Shown piece after piece: positions 1 through 7,544 of a stretch of 9,720 nt of DNA; the stretch's first letter is position 1, and the number at the start of each line of letters is the position of its first letter. The position numbers and the translations under genes were made by a program. This DNA comes from CAYGTS01 sp964352905 (lineage in GTDB: Bacteria; Pseudomonadota; Gammaproteobacteria; JAHCLG01). The DNA lies in contig CAYGTS010000103.1 in the NCBI GenBank assembly GCA_964352905.1, positions 1 to 9,720 on the forward strand. The letters run 5' to 3'. The notes beneath the pieces are model-generated. The model ran no database searches. It saw only the letters and a list, made by a program, of their open reading frames with translations, and was not told the DNA's origin.

Positions 1-117
1 CCTGGATTGCTTCGTCGCTGCGCTCCTCGCAACGACGGGATCGCCGTCATTGCGAGCGAAGCGCGGTAGGGTTAGGATCTTCGATTTTGCAAGATTTCAC
101 TGCCATTGCTATCAATT
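1..117. repeat. Interspersed repeat, copy 1 (possibly cut by the window edge)
   Basis: Bases 1-66 are identical to 169-234. A second shared block follows at 74-117, similar but not identical to 247-289 (shared words include AGGATCTTCGAT and ATTTCACTG). The core is G+C-rich and imperfectly palindromic, built from GCTTCGTCGCTGCG on one side and GCGAGCGAAGCGCGG on the other. In this copy the closing arm (CAATCCAGG in copy 2) is missing after GCGCGG. Repeats of this style are scattered in many host-associated proteobacteria and are often mistranslated as small proteins. I see no transposase and no target duplication. The left limit is unknown because the window starts inside or at the repeat. Confidence 0.85.
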
Positions 118-168
118 CCAGTGCACTGAAAAGCATCGCCTTTAACATCATGCGCAATACCACAAACT

Positions 169-289
169 CCTGGATTGCTTCGTCGCTGCGCTCCTCGCAA
201 CGACGGGATCGCCGTCATTGCGAGCGAAGCGCGGCAATCCAGGGAGAGGATCTTCGATCGAGCAAATTTCACTGTATTTGCTATCGATT
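169..289. repeat. Interspersed repeat, copy 2, full palindromic core
   Basis: The core 169-234 is identical to 1-66, and this copy also keeps the closing arm, so it begins CCTGGATTG (169-177) and closes with CAATCCAGG (235-243), a 9-bp perfect inverted repeat around an imperfect stem. The less conserved tail 247-289 matches 74-117. The last bases of the tail overlap the stop codon of the minus-strand gene at 288-896. The 50 bases between the copies contain a 10-bp self-complementary word, CAGTGCACTG (119-128), and nothing else I can name. Confidence 0.85.
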
Positions 290-896
290 ATACTATTGGG
301 TTGGCCATACTAAGTTGCGGCATATAAGCAGCTGCCCAGGTGGTTTCTAACGCTAACCTATTAGGAACAATAGGTGTTTTTTCCAGATAGTTATTTTTGA
401 TTTCGTTTATTTGTGATGTAATTGAAGTATTACTATTATTCTGTGATAAATGATCCAACATTTTTGATAGGGCTTTTTCAAAACTAGCAGGTGGATAACC
501 TTCTTTTCTTACAATTTTCAGTAAACCGATGTTTACTTTTTGTTCCCACTTTTCATCTTTCGTTGAAAAAGCTGCTTTTTCATTAGGGGTTAATTTTTCT
601 GTTGAAACTTCTACGCTGAGTGCTTTAACTGTACCCGTACGCTGTTGTGAACATGGATTTCTAGCTTCATACGCAGCTTTTGCGGCAGATTCAATGGCAG
701 TTAAAATTGTATCAATGTTGCTTTCATTAGATTGTAAAGCAGTCTTAAGCGTAGTGTAGATTGCAAATTTTTTCTCAGCTAATTTAGTATCACCTCTGCG
801 ACTGCTAAAAAAACTTGCAAATGCAGCAAAATATGACTTTCGATAAGGCGCTGCACCTAATAACTGTTCACCTAATGGTTTTTTCGTGCCTGGCAT
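288..896 (-). CDS. Unrecognised 202-aa protein
   Basis: I do not recognise this protein. It is 202 residues, soluble-looking, with no signal peptide or convincing membrane span, rich in Lys, Ala and Ser, and probably mostly helical. The stretch at about residues 38-80 (starting TKLAEKKFAIYTTLK and ending AAKAAYEAR) looks amphipathic. Only a few Cys are present and I see no catalytic motif. Support for a real gene is a strong ribosome-binding site, GAGGTGG/AGAGG at about 900-908 on the minus strand, just before the ATG at 896, a possible promoter further up, and an uninterrupted frame. It lies 117 bp downstream of recN on the same strand, where enterobacteria carry bamE instead. Its TAA stop sits exactly at the edge of the interspersed repeat, so the C-terminus may have been altered by that repeat. 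It could be a lineage-specific gene; nothing here shows its function. Confidence 0.7.
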   Translation of the reverse strand: MPGTKKPLGEQLLGAAPYRKSYFAAFASFFSSRRGDTKLAEKKFAIYTTLKTALQSNESNIDTILTAIESAAKAAYEARNPCSQQRTGTVKALSVEVSTEKLTPNEKAAFSTKDEKWEQKVNIGLLKIVRKEGYPPASFEKALSKMLDHLSQNNSNTSITSQINEIKNNYLEKTPIVPNRLALETTWAAAYMPQLSMANPIV

Positions 897-937
897 AATC
901 CACCTCTTTCGGAGTTGTTATTATGAATCAGGTTCAA

Positions 938-966
938 ACCCTAAAGAATTTTGGCGGCGATGTCAA
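938..966 (-). promoter_or_regulatory. Possible sigma-70 promoter for the 202-aa gene
   Basis: On the minus strand a perfect TTGACA (966-961) is followed after 17 bases by TAGGGT (943-938), which keeps the first, second and last bases of the -10 consensus. Transcription would begin near 931, about 35 bases before the ATG. The -35 is strong and the -10 weak, so read-through from recN is an alternative; I see no obvious G+C-rich hairpin with a T-run between recN and this gene. Confidence 0.4.
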
Positions 967-1013
967 ATGTTAGGCCGGTTTTCTTAATCAATTCTCTCTA
1001 ACAATCTGATTTG

Positions 1014-2675
1014 TTAGGCAAATCCCAGCATTTCCTTGGCATGCGCTTTGGTCTGCGTGGTAATTTCAATGCCACCAAGCATGCGCGCGATTTCATCGAT
1101 GCGTTGTACTTCGTTTAATACTCGTGCGGTGGTTTGGGTGCTATTGTTGTGAGCAGATTTGCTGATCCGAAAGTGGTGCTGTGCTTTAACGGCGATTTGC
1201 GGTAAGTGCGTGATACACAACACTTGGCAGTCAAGGCTTAATTGTTGAATTAATTGCCCAACGATTTCAGCAATGCCGCCACCAATACCGGTATCAACTT
1301 CATCAAAAATAATCGTGGGCACGGTGTAAATTTTAGCGCAAATCACATCAATCGCTAAACTAATGCGCGATAATTCACCGCCTGAGGCAATTTTGTTTAA
1401 TGGGTGAAAGGCTTGTCCTGGATTGGTTTTAACTAAAAATTCAACATGATCAGCGCCGTATTGCGAAAATTGTTGGTCATTTGCGGTAACTGTAATGTGC
1501 AATTGCCCACCTTGCATGCCAAGACTATTAATTTGCTCGCTAACAAGCTTGCTTAATTTTTTAGCAGCCGTGGTTCTAACTTTATTTAATTGTTGCGCGA
1601 TGTTGTGACAGTGTTGATTAAGTGTTTCAATCTCATTCGTTAAGTTTTTAACGGTATCGGCATTCGCCAGTAATTGTTGGTATTGCGCCATTAATTGTTG
1701 ATGAAATGAAAATAAATCCTTGGCATTAACGTGATGTTTGCGCGCTAAATCGTGAATGGTTGATAAGCGTTTTTCGAGCCATTGCAAACGTTCGGGATCG
1801 GCTTGGTAATTTTCTGCTAAGCGTTCTAATTCATCGGCAGCTTCGCTGACTTGTAATTGCGCGGATTGCAATAGTTGAATAATATTGGCAATTGTTTCAT
1901 CGGCAAGCCGAAATTGATTTAATTGTGCGATCGCGCGATGTAATAAATTATCGATTGCCAGTTCATCATCGCTTAATTGCTGTTTAATGCTTTGGCTGGT
2001 AATGATCACGCTTTCGGCGCTGTTTAATTTTTTTTGCTCGGCAAATAATTCATCTAATTCATTTTCAGCTAAATTTAATTCATCTAATTCGGCGATTTGG
2101 TATTTTAATAAGGCCATTTTATCGTGATGAGTGTGATGCGGATCTTGCAATTGCGCGAGTAAATTTTGTTTACTTTTTAATTGTTGATAGTGTTGTTTCA
2201 TTTTCGCTAATAAAGTCGCATTATTGGCAAAATCATCGAGTAATTGGCGTTGCGCTTCTTTGTGTAATAGTGAATGATGTTCGTGTTGCCCATGAATGCT
2301 AATGAGTAAATCAGCTAATTGTTTTAATTGCAACACGGTGCAACTAATGCCATTAATGTAGGCGCTAGATTGGCCTTTACGTGAAATCACACGTCGTAAT
2401 AAACAGTCTTCACTCACTGGGTAGTCATGTTCGTTTAGCCATTGTTTTGCAGCAAGATTATTTTTTATATTAAACGTTGCAGCAATACTGGCTTTATCGC
2501 AATTTTCGCGGATTAATTTAACATCAGCACGATCACCCAAGGTTAAATTTAAGGCATCGATCAAAATTGATTTACCGGCACCGGTTTCGCCGGTGAGCAC
2601 GGTCATGCCTGGTGCCAAGTTAACAGTGAGTTCTTCGATAATGGTGAAATGGTGAATATTGATTTGTGTTAACAT
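1014..2675 (-). CDS. recN: DNA repair protein RecN
   Basis: RecN is an SMC-like ATPase in the cytoplasm that acts in recombinational repair of DNA double-strand breaks. The 553-residue length is typical. The N-terminal Walker A is GETGAGKS (29-36), preceded by a family-typical start with INIHHFTIIEEL. The ABC-type signature is SGGELSRISLA (431-441), and Walker B is TIIFDEVD with D458 and E459, followed by TGIGGG and then CITHLPQIA. Between the ATPase halves is a long Gln/Leu-rich coiled coil (about 150-370). The ATG at 2675 follows the nadK stop by only 5 nt, so the two genes form one transcription unit and recN is probably translated by coupling, as its own Shine-Dalgarno is weak. In E. coli recN is a LexA-controlled SOS gene; I found no LexA box close to this start or upstream of nadK. 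Confidence 0.97.
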   Translation of the reverse strand: MLTQINIHHFTIIEELTVNLAPGMTVLTGETGAGKSILIDALNLTLGDRADVKLIRENCDKASIAATFNIKNNLAAKQWLNEHDYPVSEDCLLRRVISRKGQSSAYINGISCTVLQLKQLADLLISIHGQHEHHSLLHKEAQRQLLDDFANNATLLAKMKQHYQQLKSKQNLLAQLQDPHHTHHDKMALLKYQIAELDELNLAENELDELFAEQKKLNSAESVIITSQSIKQQLSDDELAIDNLLHRAIAQLNQFRLADETIANIIQLLQSAQLQVSEAADELERLAENYQADPERLQWLEKRLSTIHDLARKHHVNAKDLFSFHQQLMAQYQQLLANADTVKNLTNEIETLNQHCHNIAQQLNKVRTTAAKKLSKLVSEQINSLGMQGGQLHITVTANDQQFSQYGADHVEFLVKTNPGQAFHPLNKIASGGELSRISLAIDVICAKIYTVPTIIFDEVDTGIGGGIAEIVGQLIQQLSLDCQVLCITHLPQIAVKAQHHFRISKSAHNNSTQTTARVLNEVQRIDEIARMLGGIEITTQTKAHAKEMLGFA

Positions 2676-2680
2676 ATTAA

Positions 2681-3571
2681 CTAATTCCGCGTATCTAAAT
2701 TACTTTCCCAACCCAATTTCGAGCGTAGCGTTTCATAAAAATCATAGCCTAAGGGATGAATTAAACGCAATGGCGCATTAAATTTTTGAATATGAATTTT
2801 GCCGTTTGGTGGCACGGGCACGCGCGCATGCCCATCAAAACTCACTTTGGGGGAAGTTTCGTTTGAATCAAGAATATGAATATCAATCCTGCTGTCAGCG
2901 TTCACCACAATCGGTCTGCTGGTTAATTTATGCGGAAACATTGGCACTAGCACCATCGCATTTAATGCCGGGTGCAAAATAGGGCCGCCGCCTGATAACG
3001 CATAAGCGGTTGATCCGGTTGGGGTTGCCACAATAATGCCATCGGAGCGATGACTGCTAACAAAACAGCTATTAATATAAACATTAAAATCGATCATATG
3101 CGCAGAATCACCGGGTGATAATACCACCTCGTTTAAGGCTTCGCCATCAGCCAAAATATGGTTGCCATCGGTGATGTTACATTTTAATAAAAAGCGCTCT
3201 TCCTCGTGATATTCGCCATTAAACACATGATCGAGTTGCTGTTGCATTTGTTGCGGTAAAATATCGGTTAAAAAACCCAAATGACCACGGTTAATGCCCA
3301 CAATCGGGGTCTTGTGAACAGCCACATCACGTGCCGCGCCTAAAAAGCAGCCATCACCACCAACGGCAATCACTAAATCACAATGCCCACCTAATTGTTG
3401 GCGATGACAAGTACTAAAGCCACTTTGTTTTTCAAGCACATGTGCAGTATCTTCATCAACAATAATCTTTAAGCCACGCGCAGTTAAATAATCGATAACT
3501 AGTTGCAAGCAATCAGTGATATCGTGACTACGATGTTTGCCAATGATGCCAATGGTTTGAAAGCGGTTCAT
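2681..3571 (-). CDS. nadK: NAD kinase
   Basis: NadK phosphorylates NAD+ to NADP+ in the cytoplasm, the only known route to NADP in most bacteria. The 296-residue protein has the family landmarks in order: GGDG (71-74), the catalytic and phosphate-binding motif; NRGHLGFLTD (94-103); ALNEVV (145-150), with the NE pair that contacts the nicotinamide ribose; SDGIIVATPTGSTAYALSGG (about 176-195); and SRP (218-220). It is divergent from grpE and directly upstream of recN, the same order as in E. coli. Its start at 3571 begins with MNRFQTIGIIG, as expected for the family. The Shine-Dalgarno is poor (AAGAG about 10 nt upstream). Confidence 0.97.
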   Translation of the reverse strand: MNRFQTIGIIGKHRSHDITDCLQLVIDYLTARGLKIIVDEDTAHVLEKQSGFSTCHRQQLGGHCDLVIAVGGDGCFLGAARDVAVHKTPIVGINRGHLGFLTDILPQQMQQQLDHVFNGEYHEEERFLLKCNITDGNHILADGEALNEVVLSPGDSAHMIDFNVYINSCFVSSHRSDGIIVATPTGSTAYALSGGGPILHPALNAMVLVPMFPHKLTSRPIVVNADSRIDIHILDSNETSPKVSFDGHARVPVPPNGKIHIQKFNAPLRLIHPLGYDFYETLRSKLGWESNLDTRN

Positions 3572-3598
3572 GATGCTTTAACTCTTCAAATAAAGAGT

Positions 3599-3607
3599 AA
3601 TATACCA
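3599..3607 (-). promoter_or_regulatory. Possible extended -10 promoter of nadK-recN
   Basis: Read on the minus strand this is TGGTATATT, an extended -10 (TG-N-TATATT) without a good -35. It would start transcription near 3592, about 20 nt before the nadK ATG. A small inverted repeat, ACTCTT/AAGAGT (3581-3586 and 3593-3598), lies over the predicted start. Confidence 0.4.
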
Positions 3608-3618
3608 CAACCCCAAAC

Positions 3619-3647
3619 CTTGAATAAATTAAAATAGTCGTTATATT
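3619..3647 (+). promoter_or_regulatory. Likely grpE promoter, sigma-70 with a sigma-32-like -35
   Basis: TTGAAT (3620-3625) and TATATT (3642-3647) are separated by 16 bases, a reasonable sigma-70 promoter. The same -35 read as CTTGAAT (3619-3625) resembles the sigma-32 element, with CGTTATAT (3639-3646) 13 bases later, but that matches the sigma-32 -10 (CCCCATNT) at only four of seven fixed positions. A housekeeping promoter is better supported than a heat-shock one. No CIRCE (HrcA) inverted repeat is visible. Confidence 0.5.
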
Positions 3648-3686
3648 GATTAACAAAGCTTTATAACCGTATAGGATGAAAAACGC

Positions 3687-4310
3687 ATGAACAATCCAAA
3701 CAAACCTAAATCCACCAGCGAAAAATTGGCAGACATGCTCGGTGAAGAAAAAGATTCTGCTGATTTATCGAATTTATTCGAGGATGAAGAGGAAGCATTA
3801 CTGGGGGTTGATTCCAGTCGTAATCAAGATTTTAGCCCAACCCAAGTTAAACAATTGCGCGAGGAGTTAAAAGTCGCTGAAAATACTGCCAAAGACAATT
3901 GGGATAAGGTCTTGCGCGTGCAAGCCGAAATGCAAAACTTGCAACGCCGTGCTGAGCGGGATGTTAGCAATGCACATAAATACGCCCTAGAAAAATTTGT
4001 GGTTGATTTATTGCCGGTACTTGATAGCTTTGAGCGCGCCTTAAGCATTGATGCTAGTGATGATCCTATCACCCAATCTATGCATGAGGGCATGCTTTTA
4101 ACCATGAAAATGCTTAGCGACACTATGAGCAAATACAATGTGAAAGAACTCAATCCTGTTGGTGAAAAATTTAACCCTGAATTTCATGAAGCGATGGCAA
4201 TGCAAGAAAATACCGGCAAACCAGCGGGTACGGTTATTGCCGTGCTGCAAAAAGGCTATACTTTAAACGATCGCCTAGTACGGCCAGCGATGGTTGCGGT
4301 TGCGAAATAA
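3687..4310 (+). CDS. grpE: Nucleotide exchange factor GrpE
   Basis: GrpE is the cytoplasmic cofactor that releases ADP from DnaK, resetting the Hsp70 cycle, and it works as a dimer. The protein has 207 residues, slightly longer than the E. coli one. An acidic, disordered N-terminus (1-50, with the run EDEEEA) precedes the long dimerisation helix (about 55-100, including VLRVQAEMQNLQRRAERD). Then come helices with LPVLDSFERAL and a C-terminal beta-wing with the hallmark NPEFHEAM and a final GYTLNDRLVRPAMVAVA. The Shine-Dalgarno AGGA (3673-3676) stands 10 nt before the ATG. It is divergent from nadK and 105 bp upstream of dnaK, so exchange factor and partner chaperone are side by side; grpE may be read into dnaK, which also has its own promoter. 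Confidence 0.97.
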   Translation: MNNPNKPKSTSEKLADMLGEEKDSADLSNLFEDEEEALLGVDSSRNQDFSPTQVKQLREELKVAENTAKDNWDKVLRVQAEMQNLQRRAERDVSNAHKYALEKFVVDLLPVLDSFERALSIDASDDPITQSMHEGMLLTMKMLSDTMSKYNVKELNPVGEKFNPEFHEAMAMQENTGKPAGTVIAVLQKGYTLNDRLVRPAMVAVAK

Positions 4311-4339
4311 GTGCTAGTGGAAATAAATCATTATAGCGA

Positions 4340-4367
4340 CTTGAAATTGCCCGTGATAACCCCATAT
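4340..4367 (+). promoter_or_regulatory. Sigma-32 heat-shock promoter of dnaK-dnaJ
   Basis: CTTGAAA (4340-4346) and CCCCATAT (4360-4367), spaced by 13 bases, match the sigma-32 (RpoH) consensus CTTGAAA / CCCCATNT at every fixed position and with allowed spacing. Transcription should begin near 4374, giving a leader of about 42 nt before dnaK. This predicts that the organism has RpoH and that dnaK-dnaJ are induced by heat. Confidence 0.92.
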
Positions 4368-4405
4368 AGAAAACATCATAGACTGTTTAACTTAAATACA
4401 TAAGT

Positions 4406-4409
4406 GGAG
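4406..4409 (+). promoter_or_regulatory. dnaK ribosome-binding site that fixes the start
   Basis: GGAG lies 6 nt before the ATG at 4416. A GTG in the same frame at 4404 would add four residues (METK), but it overlaps this GGAG and has no site of its own. Starting at 4416 gives MAGKIIGIDLGTTNS, the usual DnaK beginning. Confidence 0.85.
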
Positions 4410-4415
4410 ACAAAA

Positions 4416-6350
4416 ATGGCTGGTAAAATTATCGGTATTGATTTAGGTACAACCAATTCTTGTGTTGCGGTAATGGAAGGTGGAAAACCACGTGTTATCG
4501 AAAATAGTGAAGGTGCACGTACCACGCCTTCAATCGTTGCTTACGGCGATGGCGATGAAATCATTGTTGGCGCACCCGCTAAACGCCAAGCTGTGACCAA
4601 TCCTGAACGTACCCTTTATGCTATTAAGCGTTTAATTGGCCGTCGTTTCGAAGACAGCGTCGTACAGAAAGACATTGAAATTGTACCTTACAAAATTATC
4701 AAAGCGGATAATGGCGATGCCTGGGTACAAGTCGGTAGCCAAAAATTGGCGCCACCGCAAATTTCGGCACAAGTGTTGGCAAAAATGAAGAAAACTGCTG
4801 AAGAATACTTGGGCGAGCCGGTGACTGAAGCCGTTATTACGGTACCTGCGTATTTTAACGACTCACAACGCCAAGCGACTAAAGATGCCGGTAAAATTGC
4901 GGGTCTAGATGTTAAACGTATCATTAACGAACCCACTGCGGCCGCGCTTGCGTTTGGTATGGATAAAAAAGAAGGTGATGCCAAAGTTGCCGTGTACGAT
5001 TTAGGTGGTGGTACGTTTGATATTTCTATCATTGAAATTGCCGAAGTGGAAGGTGAGCACCAATTCGAAGTACTCGCCACCAATGGTGATACTTTCTTAG
5101 GCGGTGAAGATTTTGATTTACGCTTGATCGATTATCTAGTAGATGAATTCAAAAAAGACAGTGGTATTAATTTACGCAACGATCCTTTAGCATTACAGCG
5201 CTTAAAAGAAGCGGCAGAAAAAGCTAAAATCGAATTGTCATCAACGCAACAAACCGATGTTAACTTGCCTTACATTACTGCTGATAGTACCGGTCCTAAG
5301 CATTTAAACATTAAAGTGACACGTGCTAAGCTTGAATCATTAGTTGAAGATTTAATTAAACGTACGATCGAGCCTTGCAAAGTGGCGTTAAAAGATGCCG
5401 GTTTATCCATGTCAGATATTACCGATGTGATTTTAGTGGGTGGCCAAACACGCATGCCCAAAGTGCAAGAAGCTGTTAAAGACTTTTTTGGTAAAGAGCC
5501 CCGCCGCGATGTTAACCCTGATGAAGCGGTTGCGGTTGGTGCTGCGATTCAAGCTGCAGTATTATCGGGTGATGTTAAAGACGTATTATTACTAGATGTT
5601 ACGCCATTATCCTTAGGCATTGAAACCTTAGGTGGCGTGATGACAAAATTAATTCAGAAAAATACCACGATTCCAACTAAGGCCACCCAAGTATTTTCAA
5701 CGGCAGATGATAATCAAACCGCGGTAACCGTGCATGTATTACAAGGTGAGCGTGAAATGGCATCAGCCAATAAATCATTAGGTCGTTTTGATTTACAAGA
5801 TATTCCACCCGCACCACGTGGCACACCGCAAATTGAAGTGACTTTTAATATCGATGCGAATGGTATTTTACACGTATCTGCGAAAGATAAAGCAACTAAC
5901 AAAGAGCAATCAATTGTGATTAAAGCATCGAGTGGTTTATCGGAAGCAGAGATCGAGAAAATGGTTAAAGACGCGGAAGCGAATGCCGAAACCGATAAAA
6001 AATTCCACGAGTTAGTGGGGGTGCGCAATCAGGCCGATTCATTGGTGCATGCAGCTAAGAAAACCATCGCTGATGCGGCTGGTAAAATCAGCGCCGATGA
6101 AAAAGCGCAATTGGAAAAAATTGCAAACGAATTGCAAGAATTAATCAAAGGCGATGATAAAGCCGCGATTGAAGCAAAAACTAAAGAATTAACCGATGTG
6201 CAAGCCAAAGTTGCTGAAAAACTATACGCGACTGGTGGTAGTGCTGAGCAAGCAGCGGATGCCGCTAGTGCAGGCGAGCAGGCGCAATCTGGTGGCGATG
6301 ATGTGGTTGATGCTGAATTCGAAGAAGTTAAAGACGATGATAAGAAATGA
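4416..6350 (+). CDS. dnaK: Chaperone protein DnaK (Hsp70)
   Basis: DnaK is the ATP-driven Hsp70 chaperone of the cytoplasm; it binds exposed hydrophobic peptide segments and works with DnaJ and GrpE. From the ATG at 4416 it has 644 residues, close to the E. coli length. The nucleotide-binding domain shows GIDLGTTNSCVAV (7-19), VPAYFNDSQRQATKDAG, NEPTAAALAFG and DLGGGTFD (195-202). The interdomain linker DVLLLDVTPLSLGIET begins at residue 389. A beta-sandwich substrate domain, a helical lid (about 510-605), a Gly/Ala/Gln-rich tail and an acidic end with DAEFEEVKD follow. All key motifs are intact. It is preceded by a sigma-32 promoter and its stop overlaps the dnaJ start. Confidence 0.99.
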   Translation: MAGKIIGIDLGTTNSCVAVMEGGKPRVIENSEGARTTPSIVAYGDGDEIIVGAPAKRQAVTNPERTLYAIKRLIGRRFEDSVVQKDIEIVPYKIIKADNGDAWVQVGSQKLAPPQISAQVLAKMKKTAEEYLGEPVTEAVITVPAYFNDSQRQATKDAGKIAGLDVKRIINEPTAAALAFGMDKKEGDAKVAVYDLGGGTFDISIIEIAEVEGEHQFEVLATNGDTFLGGEDFDLRLIDYLVDEFKKDSGINLRNDPLALQRLKEAAEKAKIELSSTQQTDVNLPYITADSTGPKHLNIKVTRAKLESLVEDLIKRTIEPCKVALKDAGLSMSDITDVILVGGQTRMPKVQEAVKDFFGKEPRRDVNPDEAVAVGAAIQAAVLSGDVKDVLLLDVTPLSLGIETLGGVMTKLIQKNTTIPTKATQVFSTADDNQTAVTVHVLQGEREMASANKSLGRFDLQDIPPAPRGTPQIEVTFNIDANGILHVSAKDKATNKEQSIVIKASSGLSEAEIEKMVKDAEANAETDKKFHELVGVRNQADSLVHAAKKTIADAAGKISADEKAQLEKIANELQELIKGDDKAAIEAKTKELTDVQAKVAEKLYATGGSAEQAADAASAGEQAQSGGDDVVDAEFEEVKDDDKK

Positions 6351-7474
6351 CACAACGAGATTATTACGAAATCCTTGGCATTGAGCGTAATGCAAGTGAA
6401 GCTGATTTAAAAAAAGCCTACCGCCGTTTAGCTATGAAGTACCATCCTGATCGCAATCCAGGCGATCACAGCGCGGAAGAGCACTTTAAAGAAGTGAAAG
6501 AAGCCTACGAAATCTTATCGGATAATCAAAAGCGTGCAGCATACGATCAATTTGGCCACGCTGGCGTTAATGCTTCGATGGGGGGATCAGGGCATGCTGG
6601 GTTTAGTGGCTTTGGTGATATTTTCGATGACATCTTTGGTGATATTTTTGGTGGTCGTGCCAGTGGTCGTGCGCATGGGCAGCGTGGTGCCGATCTCAGC
6701 TATGAGCTTGTTTTGTCGTTGGAACAAGCGGTTGCAGGCTGTAAAGAAAGTTTGGTGATCCCAAAACTGGTTGCTTGCCAGGAATGTCATGGCACAGGTG
6801 CCAAAAAAGGTTCCTCGCCCAGCACTTGTCCTGATTGCGAAGGGCACGGGCAAGTGCGTATTCAACAAGGATTTTTTAGTATACAGCAAACGTGCCCCAC
6901 CTGCCGTGGTCAGGGTTCAGTGATCACCGATCCTTGCCGTGAGTGCCGTGGTCAGGGGCGCGTGCGTGATAGTAAAACGCTATCAGTTACTATTCCCGCT
7001 GGGGTTGATGACGGTGATCGGATCCGCTTAAGTGGTGAAGGAGAGGCCGGGTCGCAAGGAGGACCAGCCGGTGATCTTTATGTCTTAATCCGTGTCAAAG
7101 AGCACGCTATCTTTAAACGACATGGTATTGACTTGCATTGTGAGGTGCCAATCAGTATCATTACCGCGGCTCTTGGTGGAGAGTTAGAAGTACCTACACT
7201 TGATGGGCGGGTTAAATTAAAAATTCCGCCCGAAACACAAACGGGAAAACTGTTTCGTGTGAAGAGCAAGGGTGTTAAATCAGTACGCAGTAACCAAATT
7301 GGCGATTTAATTTGTGAGGTGCATATTGAAACGCCGATCAAGCTAAACCGTGAACAAAAAGAATTATTAGAAAAGTTGGCAGAATCTTTAGAGAATGATG
7401 ATCATTCACATAGCCCGCGCGAAACAAGCTGGTTTGATAAAGTAAAAAAGTTTTTTGAAGACATGAAGTTTTAG
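6347..7474 (+). CDS. dnaJ: Chaperone protein DnaJ (class A Hsp40)
   Basis: DnaJ delivers substrates to DnaK and stimulates its ATPase. The 375 residues show the full class A architecture: a J domain with HPD at 33-35; a Gly/Phe region (about 74-118, with the repeat DIFDDIFGDIFGG); four CxxCxGxG zinc-binding repeats with Cys pairs at 144/147, 161/164, 183/186 and 197/200; and two C-terminal beta domains ending in a charged FDKVKKFFEDMKF tail. All eight zinc ligands are present, at the same positions as I recall for E. coli DnaJ. The ATG lies inside ATGA (6347-6350), overlapping the dnaK stop by four bases. With no good Shine-Dalgarno in front, translation is probably coupled to dnaK. It shares the sigma-32 transcript of dnaK. 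Confidence 0.98.
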   Translation: MTQRDYYEILGIERNASEADLKKAYRRLAMKYHPDRNPGDHSAEEHFKEVKEAYEILSDNQKRAAYDQFGHAGVNASMGGSGHAGFSGFGDIFDDIFGDIFGGRASGRAHGQRGADLSYELVLSLEQAVAGCKESLVIPKLVACQECHGTGAKKGSSPSTCPDCEGHGQVRIQQGFFSIQQTCPTCRGQGSVITDPCRECRGQGRVRDSKTLSVTIPAGVDDGDRIRLSGEGEAGSQGGPAGDLYVLIRVKEHAIFKRHGIDLHCEVPISIITAALGGELEVPTLDGRVKLKIPPETQTGKLFRVKSKGVKSVRSNQIGDLICEVHIETPIKLNREQKELLEKLAESLENDDHSHSPRETSWFDKVKKFFEDMKF

Positions 7475-7506
7475 TGCGCCCGTGGCGTGACCAAGACGCA
7501 AAGCAA

Positions 7507-7522
7507 CAACAATTCCCGGTGT
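7507..7522 (+). repeat. Solo end of the MITE-like family, probable remnant
   Basis: CAACAATTCCCGGTGT matches the terminal CAGCAATTCCCGGTGT of the element (seen at 9669-9684 and, inverted, at 7713-7728) at 15 of 16 positions, in the plus-strand orientation. Downstream similarity is faint and includes a tiny hairpin GCCT-ATG-AGGC (7526-7536). It may be the left end of an older, decayed copy into which the intact element at 7554 later inserted. It lies 32 bp after the dnaJ stop. Confidence 0.55.
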
Positions 7523-7544
7523 GATGCCTATGAGGCGTAGCCCA

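Noticed and set aside
1..289. CRISPR array
   Set aside because: Only two long, palindromic, unevenly diverged repeats with no regular spacers.
72..350. Small open frames on both strands inside the left repeats
   Set aside because: They translate the palindromic repeat itself (peptides such as SLRGAQRRSNP and IASSLRSSQRRD), a well-known source of spurious proteins, and have no ribosome-binding site.
1200..2340. Recurring TAATTGTTG-type words within recN
   Set aside because: They encode Gln-Gln-Leu and similar residues of the coiled coil on the minus strand; codon use explains them.
3572..3686. CIRCE/HrcA operator upstream of grpE
   Set aside because: No TTAGCACTC/GAGTGCTAA inverted repeat is present; the small ACTCTT/AAGAGT repeat is too short and sits on the nadK side.
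4404..4415. GTG start four codons upstream for dnaK
   Set aside because: The codon overlaps the Shine-Dalgarno GGAG that serves the ATG at 4416, and MAGKIIGIDLG is the usual DnaK start.
4688..5083. Antisense open frame inside dnaK, like similar ones in grpE, dnaK and dnaJ
   Set aside because: These are mirror frames of highly conserved genes and have no independent start signals or recognisable products.
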